Shown here one piece after another: positions 1 through 6,217 of a stretch of 7,213 nucleotides of DNA. Both the position numbers and the translations under genes were made by a program. Below the pieces are notes generated by a model. That model was not told where the DNA came from and did no database searches. It worked only from the letters and a program-made list of their open reading frames with translations. This DNA comes from Bacteroidales bacterium (lineage in GTDB: Bacteria > Bacteroidota > Bacteroidia > Bacteroidales > SM23-62), in assembly GCA_016783865.1 (NCBI GenBank), contig JADHVS010000215.1:1-7213 (forward strand). Direction: 5' to 3'. How positions within the stretch are numbered: the first letter of the stretch is position 1; each line of letters starts with the position of its first letter.

Positions 1-831
1 CTGCTCATATCTACCGATCCGGCCCATTCCATATCGGATTGCCTCGAACAACATATTGGCTTCAACGTGCGGGAAGTTTCAGGGATAGAAAACTTAGCTG
101 CTATTGAAGTAGTTGCCGACGAAGCGCTTTCAGGGTTTAAAACGGAACATCAGAGCGAGCTGAAAAAGCTTCTTGAAACCTCCACAAATCTTGACAACGA
201 AGACATTGATGAATTGCTGACCTTGTCGATCCCCGGTATTGATGAGGTGATGAGTTTTAAAACCATTATTGATTTTATCGAGGAAGGCCAATACAATAAA
301 TATGTTGTGGATACAGCGCCAACCGGTCATGCCTTGCGGCTGATCTCATCTCCAAAATTATTGGATGAATGGGTAAAGGTGGCTGCCAGGATGAGATGGA
401 AATACCGCTATATGATCACCAGTTTCTCGGGCAACTACCAGCAGGATGAGGTGGATAGTTTTTTACTCAGCCTGAAAAAAACTGTAAAAAGGATCGAAAA
501 CATATTGCGGGATAATACCAAATGTGAATTTATCCCGGTTTGTATCCCCGAAGCGATGGCGATCATGGAAACGGGCAGGCTGCTTGAGGAGCTCGGCAAA
601 TCTGAAATAATTTCGCGGCAGATCATTGTGAACAATGTAATGGCTTCGGAGGCGTGTGGTTTTTGTAAACAAAGAAAAGCGGGTCAGCTGAAATATATAC
701 GGCAGATAGACGAAACATTTACTCAGTTGAACAAGGTTGAAGTACCGATGTTTGCTGAAGAGATCAAAGGGCTGGAAGCATTGAATCAGTTGAGGATGTG
801 TCTTTTTGGAGATCAACCCATCAACCCATAA
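1..831 (+). CDS. ArsA/Get3-family ATPase, 5'-truncated by window edge
   Basis: The reading frame is open from base 1 to the stop at 829-831, giving 276 visible residues; the true start and the P-loop (Walker A) lie upstream of the window. The visible part begins with LLISTDPAHS, the switch I region of ArsA/Get3 ATPases. DTAPTGH at visible residues 104-110 (bases 310-330) is the family's switch II signature. IPEAMAIMETGRLLEEL (about 160-176 counted from the Met at base 67) matches the conserved segment after the helical region. A CGFC motif at 219-222 (bases 655-666), in the context NNVMASEACGFCKQRK, sits where Get3-type proteins carry the zinc-binding CxxC of the dimer interface. This makes a Get3-like client-handling ATPase more likely than an arsenite pump subunit, and no arsenical resistance genes are nearby. 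It is 3 bp upstream of the CDC48 gene, so co-transcription with the gvp genes is likely. An internal Met at base 67 is not the start, because conserved motifs precede it. A role in handling hydrophobic gas vesicle proteins is inference. Confidence 0.9.
   Translation: MLISTDPAHSISDCLEQHIGFNVREVSGIENLAAIEVVADEALSGFKTEHQSELKKLLETSTNLDNEDIDELLTLSIPGIDEVMSFKTIIDFIEEGQYNKYVVDTAPTGHALRLISSPKLLDEWVKVAARMRWKYRYMITSFSGNYQQDEVDSFLLSLKKTVKRIENILRDNTKCEFIPVCIPEAMAIMETGRLLEELGKSEIISRQIIVNNVMASEACGFCKQRKAGQLKYIRQIDETFTQLNKVEVPMFAEEIKGLEALNQLRMCLFGDQPINP
813..828 (+). repeat. Perfect 8-bp tandem repeat (TCAACCCA x2)
   Basis: Two adjacent copies of TCAACCCA form the last codons of the Get3-like gene (QPINP) just before its stop. 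The unit may come from replication slippage. It contains one copy of the 11-bp leader motif shared with the region before the J-domain gene. Confidence 0.8.
815..825 (+). repeat. 11-bp leader motif AACCCATCAAC, copy 1
   Basis: AACCCATCAAC ends 9 nt before the ATG of the CDC48 gene. The identical 11-mer ends 9 nt before the ATG of the J-domain GvpF/L gene (2995-3005). Neither start has a Shine-Dalgarno site, so the motif might take part in translation initiation, or the match may reflect shared ancestry of the leaders or chance. Confidence 0.6.
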
Positions 832-834
832 ACC

Positions 835-2994
835 ATGACCAAAATCAAGGACGAAATAGTACTGCGGGTAAAGGAAGCCCTGGTGAAAGATGTGGGAAGG
901 GCTATTGCCAGGATCGATCCAAAAGACATGAAACTGATTGGGTTGGAGAGCGGCGACGTGATCGTGATTGAAGGCAAACGTGCCACACCTGTCAAAATCA
1001 TGCCATGTTATCCCGAAGACAGGGGAAAGAGCATCATTCAGATCGATGGGATCACCCGGGGAAATGCACAGGCTAGTATTGATGAAAAGGTGAAGATCAT
1101 TAAGACCACGTGCCGGCAGGCGGCAAAAATCAAGCTAAAGCCCGATACAATATCCGGTTCTTTGTTCAGGACCGATGACGCGAAATATATTGGTTCGCTC
1201 ATCAATGGCTTGCCCGTGATAAAAGGAGATAAAGTGAGAGCCATCCTGTTTGGGTCCCGATCAATTGATTATACCGTAACCGGTACCAATCCTGAGGGCG
1301 TGGTGCTGATACATCAACATACGACCTTTCAACTTGAATTAACAAAGCAAGAAGGAGAGCGCAAAAGCAAGGTTTCCTACGAAGATATCGGTGGATTGGG
1401 TAATCAGGTTCAGCGCATCAGAGAGATGATTGAACTTCCGCTAAAATATCCGGAAATTTTCGAACGGCTTGGGGTTCAACCACCCAAAGGCGTTTTTCTC
1501 TATGGCCCTCCGGGAACCGGAAAAACGTTGATCGTAAGAGCGGTGGCCCATGAAACGGATGCCTATTTCATCAACATCTCCGGCCCCGAGATCATGGGAA
1601 AATTTTACGGGGAGAGTGAAGGGCGGATCCGAAAACTTTTTGAAGAGGCCCAGGCACATGCACCCTCCATCATTTTTATCGATGAAATTGATGCCATTGC
1701 GCCAAAACGGGAAGATATGGGGGGCGAAAAACAGGTTGAAAAGCGTGTTGTAGCCCAACTGCTGTCGCTGATGGACGGATTGGAATCGAGGGGGAAGGTC
1801 ATTGTGATCGGAGCCACCAACATTCCCAATTCCATAGATCCGGCCCTGAGAAGGCCGGGCCGGTTCGACCGCGAAATTTCTATTTCCATTCCGGATAAAA
1901 AGGGCAGATTAGAAATATTACACATCCATACCAGGGGCATTCCTTTGTCAATGGATGTGGATATGGAAAAACTGGCTGAGATCACCCACGGCTTTGTAGG
2001 CGCCGATCTGGAAGCTCTGGCCCGTGAAGCTGCCATGACTGCGCTGCGGAAAATGCTTCCGCAAATCGATTTCGAGATGGCCGAAATTCCATACGAAACG
2101 TTGATGCAACTGGAGGTTACCATGGATAATTTCCTGGATGCCATGAAAGAGGTGGAACCTTCAGCAATCAGGGAGGTATTTGTGGAAGTGCCTGATGTTA
2201 AGTGGGAAGATGTAGGGGGGCTTGATGAAATAAAAGAGGCCTTGAAGGAAACGGTGGAATGGCCGTTGAAATATGCCGATCTGTTCAAAAAGGCCGATAC
2301 CAATCCGCCTAAAGGTATTATTCTTCACGGAAAACCCGGCACAGGCAAGACATACCTGGCAAAAGCGCTGGCAAGCGAGAGCGGCGTCAATTTTATCTCC
2401 GTAAAAGGACCCCAGATTCTGAGCCGCTACATCGGGGAATCTGAAAAAGGAGTAAGGGAACTCTTTAGAATCGCAAAACAGGCATCGCCGTGCATCTTGT
2501 TCCTGGATGAAATAGACAGCCTTACGCCGCGGCGAAATAACGACAGTTCCGGTTCTGGCGTGATCGAAAGGGTGATTGGCCAGTTCCTTGCCGAAATGGA
2601 TGGCATTGAAGACCTGAAAGGGGTGATTGTGCTGGCTGCAACCAACAGGATCGATTTAATTGACCCTGCTTTGCTAAGAAGTGGCAGGTTCGATCTGATA
2701 TTTGAACTACCTGTACCAGATGTTACAACCAGGGAGAAAATATTCGATATTCATACCCGTAATAAACCCCTTGGTAAAAAAGTAAACCTCCATAAACTGG
2801 CGTTGAAAACAGAAAGCCTGACCGGTTCCGATATCGAATTTATTTGCCGGAAAGCGGCTATGCTCGCCATTCGCGAATTGATTGATAAAAAACGTGGAAA
2901 ATCATCTGAAATTTCCGGGGAAATAAGTATTATGGAAAACCATTTCGAAGAAGCCATCCAGTTAGTGTTAAAACAAAATGCAATAATGAAATAA
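835..2994 (+). CDS. cdc48: CDC48/VAT-type double AAA+ ATPase of the gas vesicle cluster
   Basis: This 719-aa protein has the full p97/CDC48/VAT layout. The N-terminal double-psi barrel and second N subdomain cover about residues 5-165, including the family stretch LESGDVIVIEGKR. D1 has Walker A GPPGTGKT (224-231), pore loop KFYGES (256-261), Walker B IIFIDE (279-284), sensor-1 ATN (327-329) and RRPGRFD (339-345). D2 begins near VKWEDVGGL (455-463), with Walker A GKPGTGKT (499-506), pore loop RYIGES (531-536), Walker B ILFLDE (554-559), ATN (602-604) and LLRSGRFD (613-620). Family members are hexameric ATP-driven unfoldases or segregases in the cytosol. Both pore loops have an aromatic residue, as expected of a threading machine. 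Two D2 positions are unusual: Lys for Pro in Walker A and Ser for Pro in the RPGRFD motif. The length is close to archaeal VAT, and no C-terminal HbYX motif is seen. The ATG follows the previous stop by 3 bp and has no Shine-Dalgarno sequence. Its role here is probably remodelling or disaggregation of gas vesicle proteins (inference). Confidence 0.95.
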   Translation: MTKIKDEIVLRVKEALVKDVGRAIARIDPKDMKLIGLESGDVIVIEGKRATPVKIMPCYPEDRGKSIIQIDGITRGNAQASIDEKVKIIKTTCRQAAKIKLKPDTISGSLFRTDDAKYIGSLINGLPVIKGDKVRAILFGSRSIDYTVTGTNPEGVVLIHQHTTFQLELTKQEGERKSKVSYEDIGGLGNQVQRIREMIELPLKYPEIFERLGVQPPKGVFLYGPPGTGKTLIVRAVAHETDAYFINISGPEIMGKFYGESEGRIRKLFEEAQAHAPSIIFIDEIDAIAPKREDMGGEKQVEKRVVAQLLSLMDGLESRGKVIVIGATNIPNSIDPALRRPGRFDREISISIPDKKGRLEILHIHTRGIPLSMDVDMEKLAEITHGFVGADLEALAREAAMTALRKMLPQIDFEMAEIPYETLMQLEVTMDNFLDAMKEVEPSAIREVFVEVPDVKWEDVGGLDEIKEALKETVEWPLKYADLFKKADTNPPKGIILHGKPGTGKTYLAKALASESGVNFISVKGPQILSRYIGESEKGVRELFRIAKQASPCILFLDEIDSLTPRRNNDSSGSGVIERVIGQFLAEMDGIEDLKGVIVLAATNRIDLIDPALLRSGRFDLIFELPVPDVTTREKIFDIHTRNKPLGKKVNLHKLALKTESLTGSDIEFICRKAAMLAIRELIDKKRGKSSEISGEISIMENHFEEAIQLVLKQNAIMK

Positions 2995-3005
2995 AACCCA
3001 TCAAC
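2995..3005 (+). repeat. 11-bp leader motif AACCCATCAAC, copy 2
   Basis: This second copy lies directly after the CDC48 stop codon, 9 nt upstream of the J-domain GvpF/L start. Sequence and spacing match copy 1. It lies entirely outside coding sequence, whereas copy 1 overlaps the end of the upstream gene. Confidence 0.6.
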
Positions 3006-3014
3006 TTAAAAAAC

Positions 3015-4055
3015 ATGGCAACAAAAGGAATATGTATCTACGGGATCGTGCCGAATTTTTATGGTGCGGATCTGTTCAGATCATTGGAGAATTCCGGGGT
3101 CTATGTCATCTCTTTTCAGGCTATATCAGCCATCGTTTCCGACAGGGAGAATACGAAACTTGATTCTTTAGACAGGGAATCGCTGGCACGTGTGCTGGTT
3201 CATCATCAACAAACGATTGAAGAACTCCAGAGTAAAGGATTCACCATGATTATCCCCATGCGGCTCGGTACGATTATAAGCTCAAAGGGAGAGGTTATTA
3301 AAATACTTGCAAACGGCTATGATGTAATTATGGATACCCTGAAGGAAATTGAATACCTGACAGAAATTGACCTTGCAGTAACCTGGAATGATTTCCCCGG
3401 AATCCTGACAGATATCGCTGACAATCCCGCCATCAAATCAATGAAAGAGGATCTGTTAAAAAAAGATGACATCATTACAAAAGTTGATCAATACAAAATG
3501 GGGCTGCTGGTGCAGCAAAAACTGGATGAAAAAAACAAAGAGGTAGAATTGAAAATTCTGGATTCTTTGTCATCAATCAGTCTCGATATAAAAACTCATG
3601 AGGTGATGAATGACCAGATGGTGACCAATACGGCATTTCTTCTGAATAGAAATAATAATGAAACATTTGAAAAGACAATTGACCAACTTGATCAGGAATA
3701 TGAGGGTGCACTGAATTTTAAATTGGTAGGTCCGTTGCCGTGTTATAGTTTCTATACCATCGAAGTGAAAGAGTTGAATCCCGAACTGGTGGAGCAAGCT
3801 AAGAACGAGCTTGGCCTGAAAGAAGAAGTTTCGGAAGATGAAATTAAAAAGGCATACCTTGAAAAAGCAAAAGAATTCCATCCCGATGCATGTCTGAACA
3901 ATGGCGACAAAGAAAACTTCAACAGAATTAATAATGCCTATCACACACTGCTTGATTATTCAGCGGGGGTAAGGCAATCATCGAAAGAGGGAAACATCTT
4001 CCTGTCCAAAGAAAAAGTGCTTGAGAATTTGATTTTGGTAAAAATAAAGGAATAA
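3015..4055 (+). CDS. gvpF/L: GvpF/GvpL-family gas vesicle protein with C-terminal J domain
   Basis: This is a 346-aa protein, about 85 aa longer than the other GvpF/L copies here. Residues 5-250 are a GvpF/L domain: KGICIYGIV at the start, IIPMRLGTI (79-87), TNTAFLLN (204-211) and VGPLPCYSFYTIEV (238-251). The extra C-terminal part, about 255-315, is a J domain. It has helix II EIKKAYLEKAKEF, an intact HPD tripeptide at 289-291 (bases 3879-3887), and helix III NFNRINNAYHTLLDY (301-315). A 28-aa tail follows. HPD is the motif by which J proteins stimulate Hsp70 ATPase, so the protein could bring DnaK to gas vesicle clients; that function is inferred. GvpF/L proteins are accessory factors that contact GvpA and are needed for vesicle formation. 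The start ATG lies 20 bp after the CDC48 stop, in an A/C-rich leader without a Shine-Dalgarno site. The gene is separated from the next GvpF/L by 1 bp. Unlike the next two copies, it lacks the N-terminal GPIGIG motif. Confidence 0.93.
   Translation: MATKGICIYGIVPNFYGADLFRSLENSGVYVISFQAISAIVSDRENTKLDSLDRESLARVLVHHQQTIEELQSKGFTMIIPMRLGTIISSKGEVIKILANGYDVIMDTLKEIEYLTEIDLAVTWNDFPGILTDIADNPAIKSMKEDLLKKDDIITKVDQYKMGLLVQQKLDEKNKEVELKILDSLSSISLDIKTHEVMNDQMVTNTAFLLNRNNNETFEKTIDQLDQEYEGALNFKLVGPLPCYSFYTIEVKELNPELVEQAKNELGLKEEVSEDEIKKAYLEKAKEFHPDACLNNGDKENFNRINNAYHTLLDYSAGVRQSSKEGNIFLSKEKVLENLILVKIKE
4046..4052 (+). promoter_or_regulatory. Shine-Dalgarno-like AAAGGAA before second GvpF/L
   Basis: AAAGGAA lies in the last codons of the J-domain GvpF/L gene, 4 nt before the ATG at 4057. 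The stop and start are 1 nt apart, so ribosomes ending the upstream gene could begin the next one here. Confidence 0.5.
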
Positions 4056-4056
4056 T

Positions 4057-4839
4057 ATGCAGCGGGACGGAAAATATATTTATTGCATTATTGCTTCGGA
4101 TTACGACATCAATTTGGGGCCAATAGGAGTCGGCGGACGCAGCGACCTGGTCACTACCATCGGTTTCGATGGTTTATGTATGGTGGTGAGCGACCATCCG
4201 CTCAGTCCCGCTCAAAGCGGGATAGTGAATCCCGAAAATATGCTTGCGCACCAAAAGGTGATTGAAGAGGTGATGAAGGAATTCAGAAGCGTACTTCCCA
4301 TCAGGTTTGGCACCATCGCGGCAACCCCCGATGAAATAAGGAACCTGCTGAACCGCAGGTATAGCGAGTTTATGGAATTGCTCAAACAGTTCGAAAATAA
4401 AGTGGAACTCAATGTAAGGGGAGTCTGGAAAAACATGGGAATGATTTACAAAGAGATCGACAAAGAGCATGTTGAACTGCAAAAAATCAGGGCCGAAATC
4501 GAAAAACTGCATGACCAGGTAAAAAGAAATCTGAAAATTGCTGAAGCCGGAAAATTGATTGAGCAGGCATTAATTGAGAAAAAGAAGGAGGAATCTGAAA
4601 AAATCATCGATGCATTCCGGAAATCTATGTTTGAATTTAAACATAACAAAACAAGCGGGGATGCCATGTTTATGAATACGGCATTTTTGGTAAACAGCGG
4701 CAGAGAGGTCGAATTCGATAACATCATGGCCGACCTTGGCGTGAAGTATCAGGACCGGAGCGACTTTGTATATACAGCCCCATTGCCGATCTTTAATTTT
4801 ATCGACCTGAAAATTTTTCCCGAAAAATGGGAATTGTAA
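4057..4839 (+). CDS. gvpF/L: GvpF/GvpL-family gas vesicle protein (second copy)
   Basis: This 260-aa protein is the usual length for the family. Conserved marks are KYIYCIIA at the N-terminus (6-13), LGPIGVGGRSD (20-30), LAHQKVIEEVMKEF (63-76), LPIRFGTIA (80-88), MNTAFLV (206-212) and APLPIFNFIDL (241-251). Residues about 130-190 are rich in Lys and Glu and are predicted by eye to form the long helical region typical of GvpF/L. The protein is an accessory factor of gas vesicle assembly that binds shell proteins; it may also be a minor vesicle component. It is most similar to the third copy, with which it shares the GPIG(I/V)G and V(L/I)EEVMK segments, so the two probably arose by tandem duplication. 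Translation is likely coupled to the upstream gene: AAAGGAA (4046-4052) overlaps that gene's stop and lies 4 nt before this ATG, with only 1 nt between stop and start. Whether it corresponds to GvpF or GvpL of model systems cannot be decided from sequence alone. Confidence 0.95.
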   Translation: MQRDGKYIYCIIASDYDINLGPIGVGGRSDLVTTIGFDGLCMVVSDHPLSPAQSGIVNPENMLAHQKVIEEVMKEFRSVLPIRFGTIAATPDEIRNLLNRRYSEFMELLKQFENKVELNVRGVWKNMGMIYKEIDKEHVELQKIRAEIEKLHDQVKRNLKIAEAGKLIEQALIEKKKEESEKIIDAFRKSMFEFKHNKTSGDAMFMNTAFLVNSGREVEFDNIMADLGVKYQDRSDFVYTAPLPIFNFIDLKIFPEKWEL

Positions 4840-4862
4840 AACAAACTTATTGAAAGGCTTTT

Positions 4863-5645
4863 ATGAGCGACGAATCAGAAATCCCGAAAGAAGGAAAGTA
4901 CATTTATGGGATCATCAGGCATACCGGTCCGATTGACTTTGGCCCGATCGGAATCGGAAAACGGGCAGACAGGGTTTATGGGATCAATTTCAATGATATC
5001 AGCGCCATCGTCAGTAATTCGCCGGTCATCCAATATGAAGCCCGAAGAGTAAACATGACCACCCACGAAAAAGTACTTGAGGAGGTTATGAAACGATTTA
5101 CGGTTCTCCCTGTTCGGTTTTCAACCATCTCAGAACACAACGATGATGCCGGAATCCTGCGAATCCTTGAAAAGGATTATGACAAATTCAGCGATCTCCT
5201 CAGCAAGATGGAAGGCAAAAAAGAATTGGGACTCAAAGTACTTGCCCATGAAGCGCCGATGTACGAAAGCATTGTGAAAAAATACGAAGATATCAGGACA
5301 CTGCGGGGAAAACTTATGAACCTGCCTGCCGAAAAAATCCATTACCAACGCATGAAAATTGGTGAAATGGTGGCCGATGCCCTTAAAAATGAAACAGGCA
5401 AGTATAAAAATGCCATCCTCGATGTTCTAAACCCACTTGCAGACGACGTGAAGATAAACGACAATTATGGAGAATTGATGATCCTCAATGCCGCCTTCCT
5501 TATCAAAAACAGGATTGAACCTGAATTCGATAAGACTGTAAACGACCTGGACGAAAAATATGGAGGTTTAATGACCTTCAAATACGTAGGGACATTGCCC
5601 CCCTATAATTTTGTTAATCTTGTCATTAACACCAAAGGAATTTAA
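4863..5645 (+). CDS. gvpF/L: GvpF/GvpL-family gas vesicle protein (third copy)
   Basis: This 260-aa protein is a paralogue of the preceding gene. The N-terminal ten residues form a short polar extension before GKYIYGIIRH (11-20). Conserved marks are FGPIGIGKRAD (26-36), INFNDISAIVS (41-51), HEKVLEEVMKRF (68-79), LPVRFSTI (82-89), ILNAAFLI (207-214) and VGTLPPYNFVNLVI (242-255). The family's usual FGT after the first strand-helix unit is FST here. The middle region (about 130-200) is helical and charged. The gene is expected to encode a cytosolic assembly factor for gas vesicles. A weak GAAAGG Shine-Dalgarno-like site (4852-4857) lies 5 nt before the ATG, supporting this start. GvpG begins 1 nt after its stop, a spacing that suggests translational coupling. 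Confidence 0.95.
   Translation: MSDESEIPKEGKYIYGIIRHTGPIDFGPIGIGKRADRVYGINFNDISAIVSNSPVIQYEARRVNMTTHEKVLEEVMKRFTVLPVRFSTISEHNDDAGILRILEKDYDKFSDLLSKMEGKKELGLKVLAHEAPMYESIVKKYEDIRTLRGKLMNLPAEKIHYQRMKIGEMVADALKNETGKYKNAILDVLNPLADDVKINDNYGELMILNAAFLIKNRIEPEFDKTVNDLDEKYGGLMTFKYVGTLPPYNFVNLVINTKGI
5634..5640 (+). promoter_or_regulatory. Shine-Dalgarno-like AAAGGAA deciding the gvpG start
   Basis: AAAGGAA lies 6 nt before the ATG at 5647 and overlaps the end of the third GvpF/L gene. It supports the short 78-aa GvpG over a longer frame beginning at 5611. The same AAAGGAAT octamer occurs before the second GvpF/L. Confidence 0.55.
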
Positions 5646-5646
5646 C

Positions 5647-5883
5647 ATGTTTTTAATCGACGATATATTGCTGGCGCCTTTAAAAGGAATTATTTTCATC
5701 GGAAAGAAAATCAATGAGATGATCGAGAAAGAAATGTCGGATGAAGGCGCCATTAAAGAAAGGTTGATGGCATTGCAGTTAAAATTTGAGATGGATGAAA
5801 TTGACGAAGAAGAATATGACAGAAGAGAAGATGAATTGTTAAAATTACTTGAAAATATCAGAGAAGAGAAACAAAATAAGTAG
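5647..5883 (+). CDS. gvpG: Gas vesicle protein GvpG
   Basis: This small 78-aa protein matches GvpG. It has a short hydrophobic N-terminus (MFLIDDILLAPLKGIIFIGK) with the characteristic LL-PLKG stretch, followed by a charged helical region (about 22-78) with many Glu and Lys residues that probably forms a coiled coil. A longer reading frame starts upstream at 5611, but it would overlap the preceding GvpF/L by 35 bp. The start at 5647 is preferred because the family's N-terminal motif begins at this Met and an AAAGGAA site (5634-5640) sits 6 nt upstream. GvpG is an accessory protein needed for gas vesicle formation and is usually encoded next to gvpF/L, as here. Its exact biochemical role is not established; interaction with other accessory Gvps and with GvpA is reported for the family. 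Confidence 0.92.
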   Translation: MFLIDDILLAPLKGIIFIGKKINEMIEKEMSDEGAIKERLMALQLKFEMDEIDEEEYDRREDELLKLLENIREEKQNK

Positions 5884-5902
5884 CGAGGTAGTATTAAAAA
5901 AA

Positions 5903-5909
5903 AAGGAAG
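5903..5909 (+). promoter_or_regulatory. Shine-Dalgarno site AAGGAAG before gvpO
   Basis: AAGGAAG follows a run of A residues and sits 4 nt before the ATG at 5914. It is the best match to a canonical ribosome binding site in the window and fixes the gvpO start. Confidence 0.6.
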
Positions 5910-5913
5910 AAAA

Positions 5914-6186
5914 ATGAGCAAAATAATTGAAGTTAAAAAAACTGTAGTTAAGTTCCTGAAAGAGAACATTAACTGTTATGACGTAACGGTCATAAAAATT
6001 GAAAAAGTGAACGAAATCTGGAAAGCCGTGGCGGAAGTATATGAAGATGATTCTTTTTTAAAATCCATGAACCTGCCGCCGAAAAAGGTACGGCTCTTCT
6101 ATTCGGTCAGGATGGATGAAAAGCTTGAAATTACATCCTTCGAACGACTTAATTCCTTTGAAGGAATGGATAGCGCTGATCAGTAA
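5914..6186 (+). CDS. gvpO: Gas vesicle protein GvpO
   Basis: This 90-aa protein resembles the GvpO family. A helical N-terminus is followed by IWKAVAEVYEDD (35-46), the W-x-V-x-x-E-x-x-E core of the family. Next come a proline-containing link (NLPPKKVR, 53-60) and a strand pair LFYSVRMDEKLEITSFERL (61-79), matching the usual pattern of a Tyr-containing strand, a turn, and a strand ending with Arg. GvpO is an accessory protein of unclear mechanism, present in many bacterial and haloarchaeal clusters. The start is supported by a good AAGGAAG site at 5903-5909, 4 nt before the ATG, the strongest ribosome binding site in the window. The gene lies 30 bp after gvpG. Its stop codon sits inside a 9-bp tandem repeat. 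Confidence 0.85.
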   Translation: MSKIIEVKKTVVKFLKENINCYDVTVIKIEKVNEIWKAVAEVYEDDSFLKSMNLPPKKVRLFYSVRMDEKLEITSFERLNSFEGMDSADQ

Positions 6187-6198
6187 TATCAGTAATAT
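6181..6198 (+). repeat. Perfect 9-bp tandem duplication (CAGTAATAT x2) across the gvpO stop
   Basis: CAGTAATAT occurs at 6181-6189 and again at 6190-6198. The first copy holds the last codon and stop of gvpO; the second lies in the AT-rich gap before the fourth GvpF/L. Replication slippage is the simplest origin. No hairpin or terminator is seen in this gap. Confidence 0.75.
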
Positions 6199-6217
6199 TA
6201 ATTAACGAATTCGTGTT

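Noticed and set aside
463..816. 117-aa minus-strand frame opposite the Get3-like gene
   Set aside because: The opposite strand carries a clear ArsA/Get3 family protein with conserved motifs through this region; the minus frame shows no family features.
1..831. Arsenite efflux ATPase ArsA as the function of the first gene
   Set aside because: No ars genes are nearby, the neighbours are gas vesicle genes, and the CGFC motif fits Get3-like proteins. Family naming as ArsA/Get3 is kept but not the arsenic role.
1605..2303. 232-aa open frame on the minus strand inside the CDC48 gene
   Set aside because: It lies opposite strongly conserved AAA+ motifs, is Ser/Ile-rich with no recognisable domain, and has no ribosome binding context. 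It is a shadow of the + strand gene.
4206..4222. Perfect inverted repeat TCCCGCT-CAA-AGCGGGA in the second GvpF/L gene
   Set aside because: The 7-bp stem with a 3-nt loop could form a hairpin, but it lies inside the coding region and is not followed by a T-run, so it is not a terminator. No evidence links it to RNA processing.
5611..5646. Upstream start for gvpG at 5611 giving 90 aa
   Set aside because: It would overlap the preceding gene, and the GvpG family begins at the Met at 5647, which also has a ribosome binding site.
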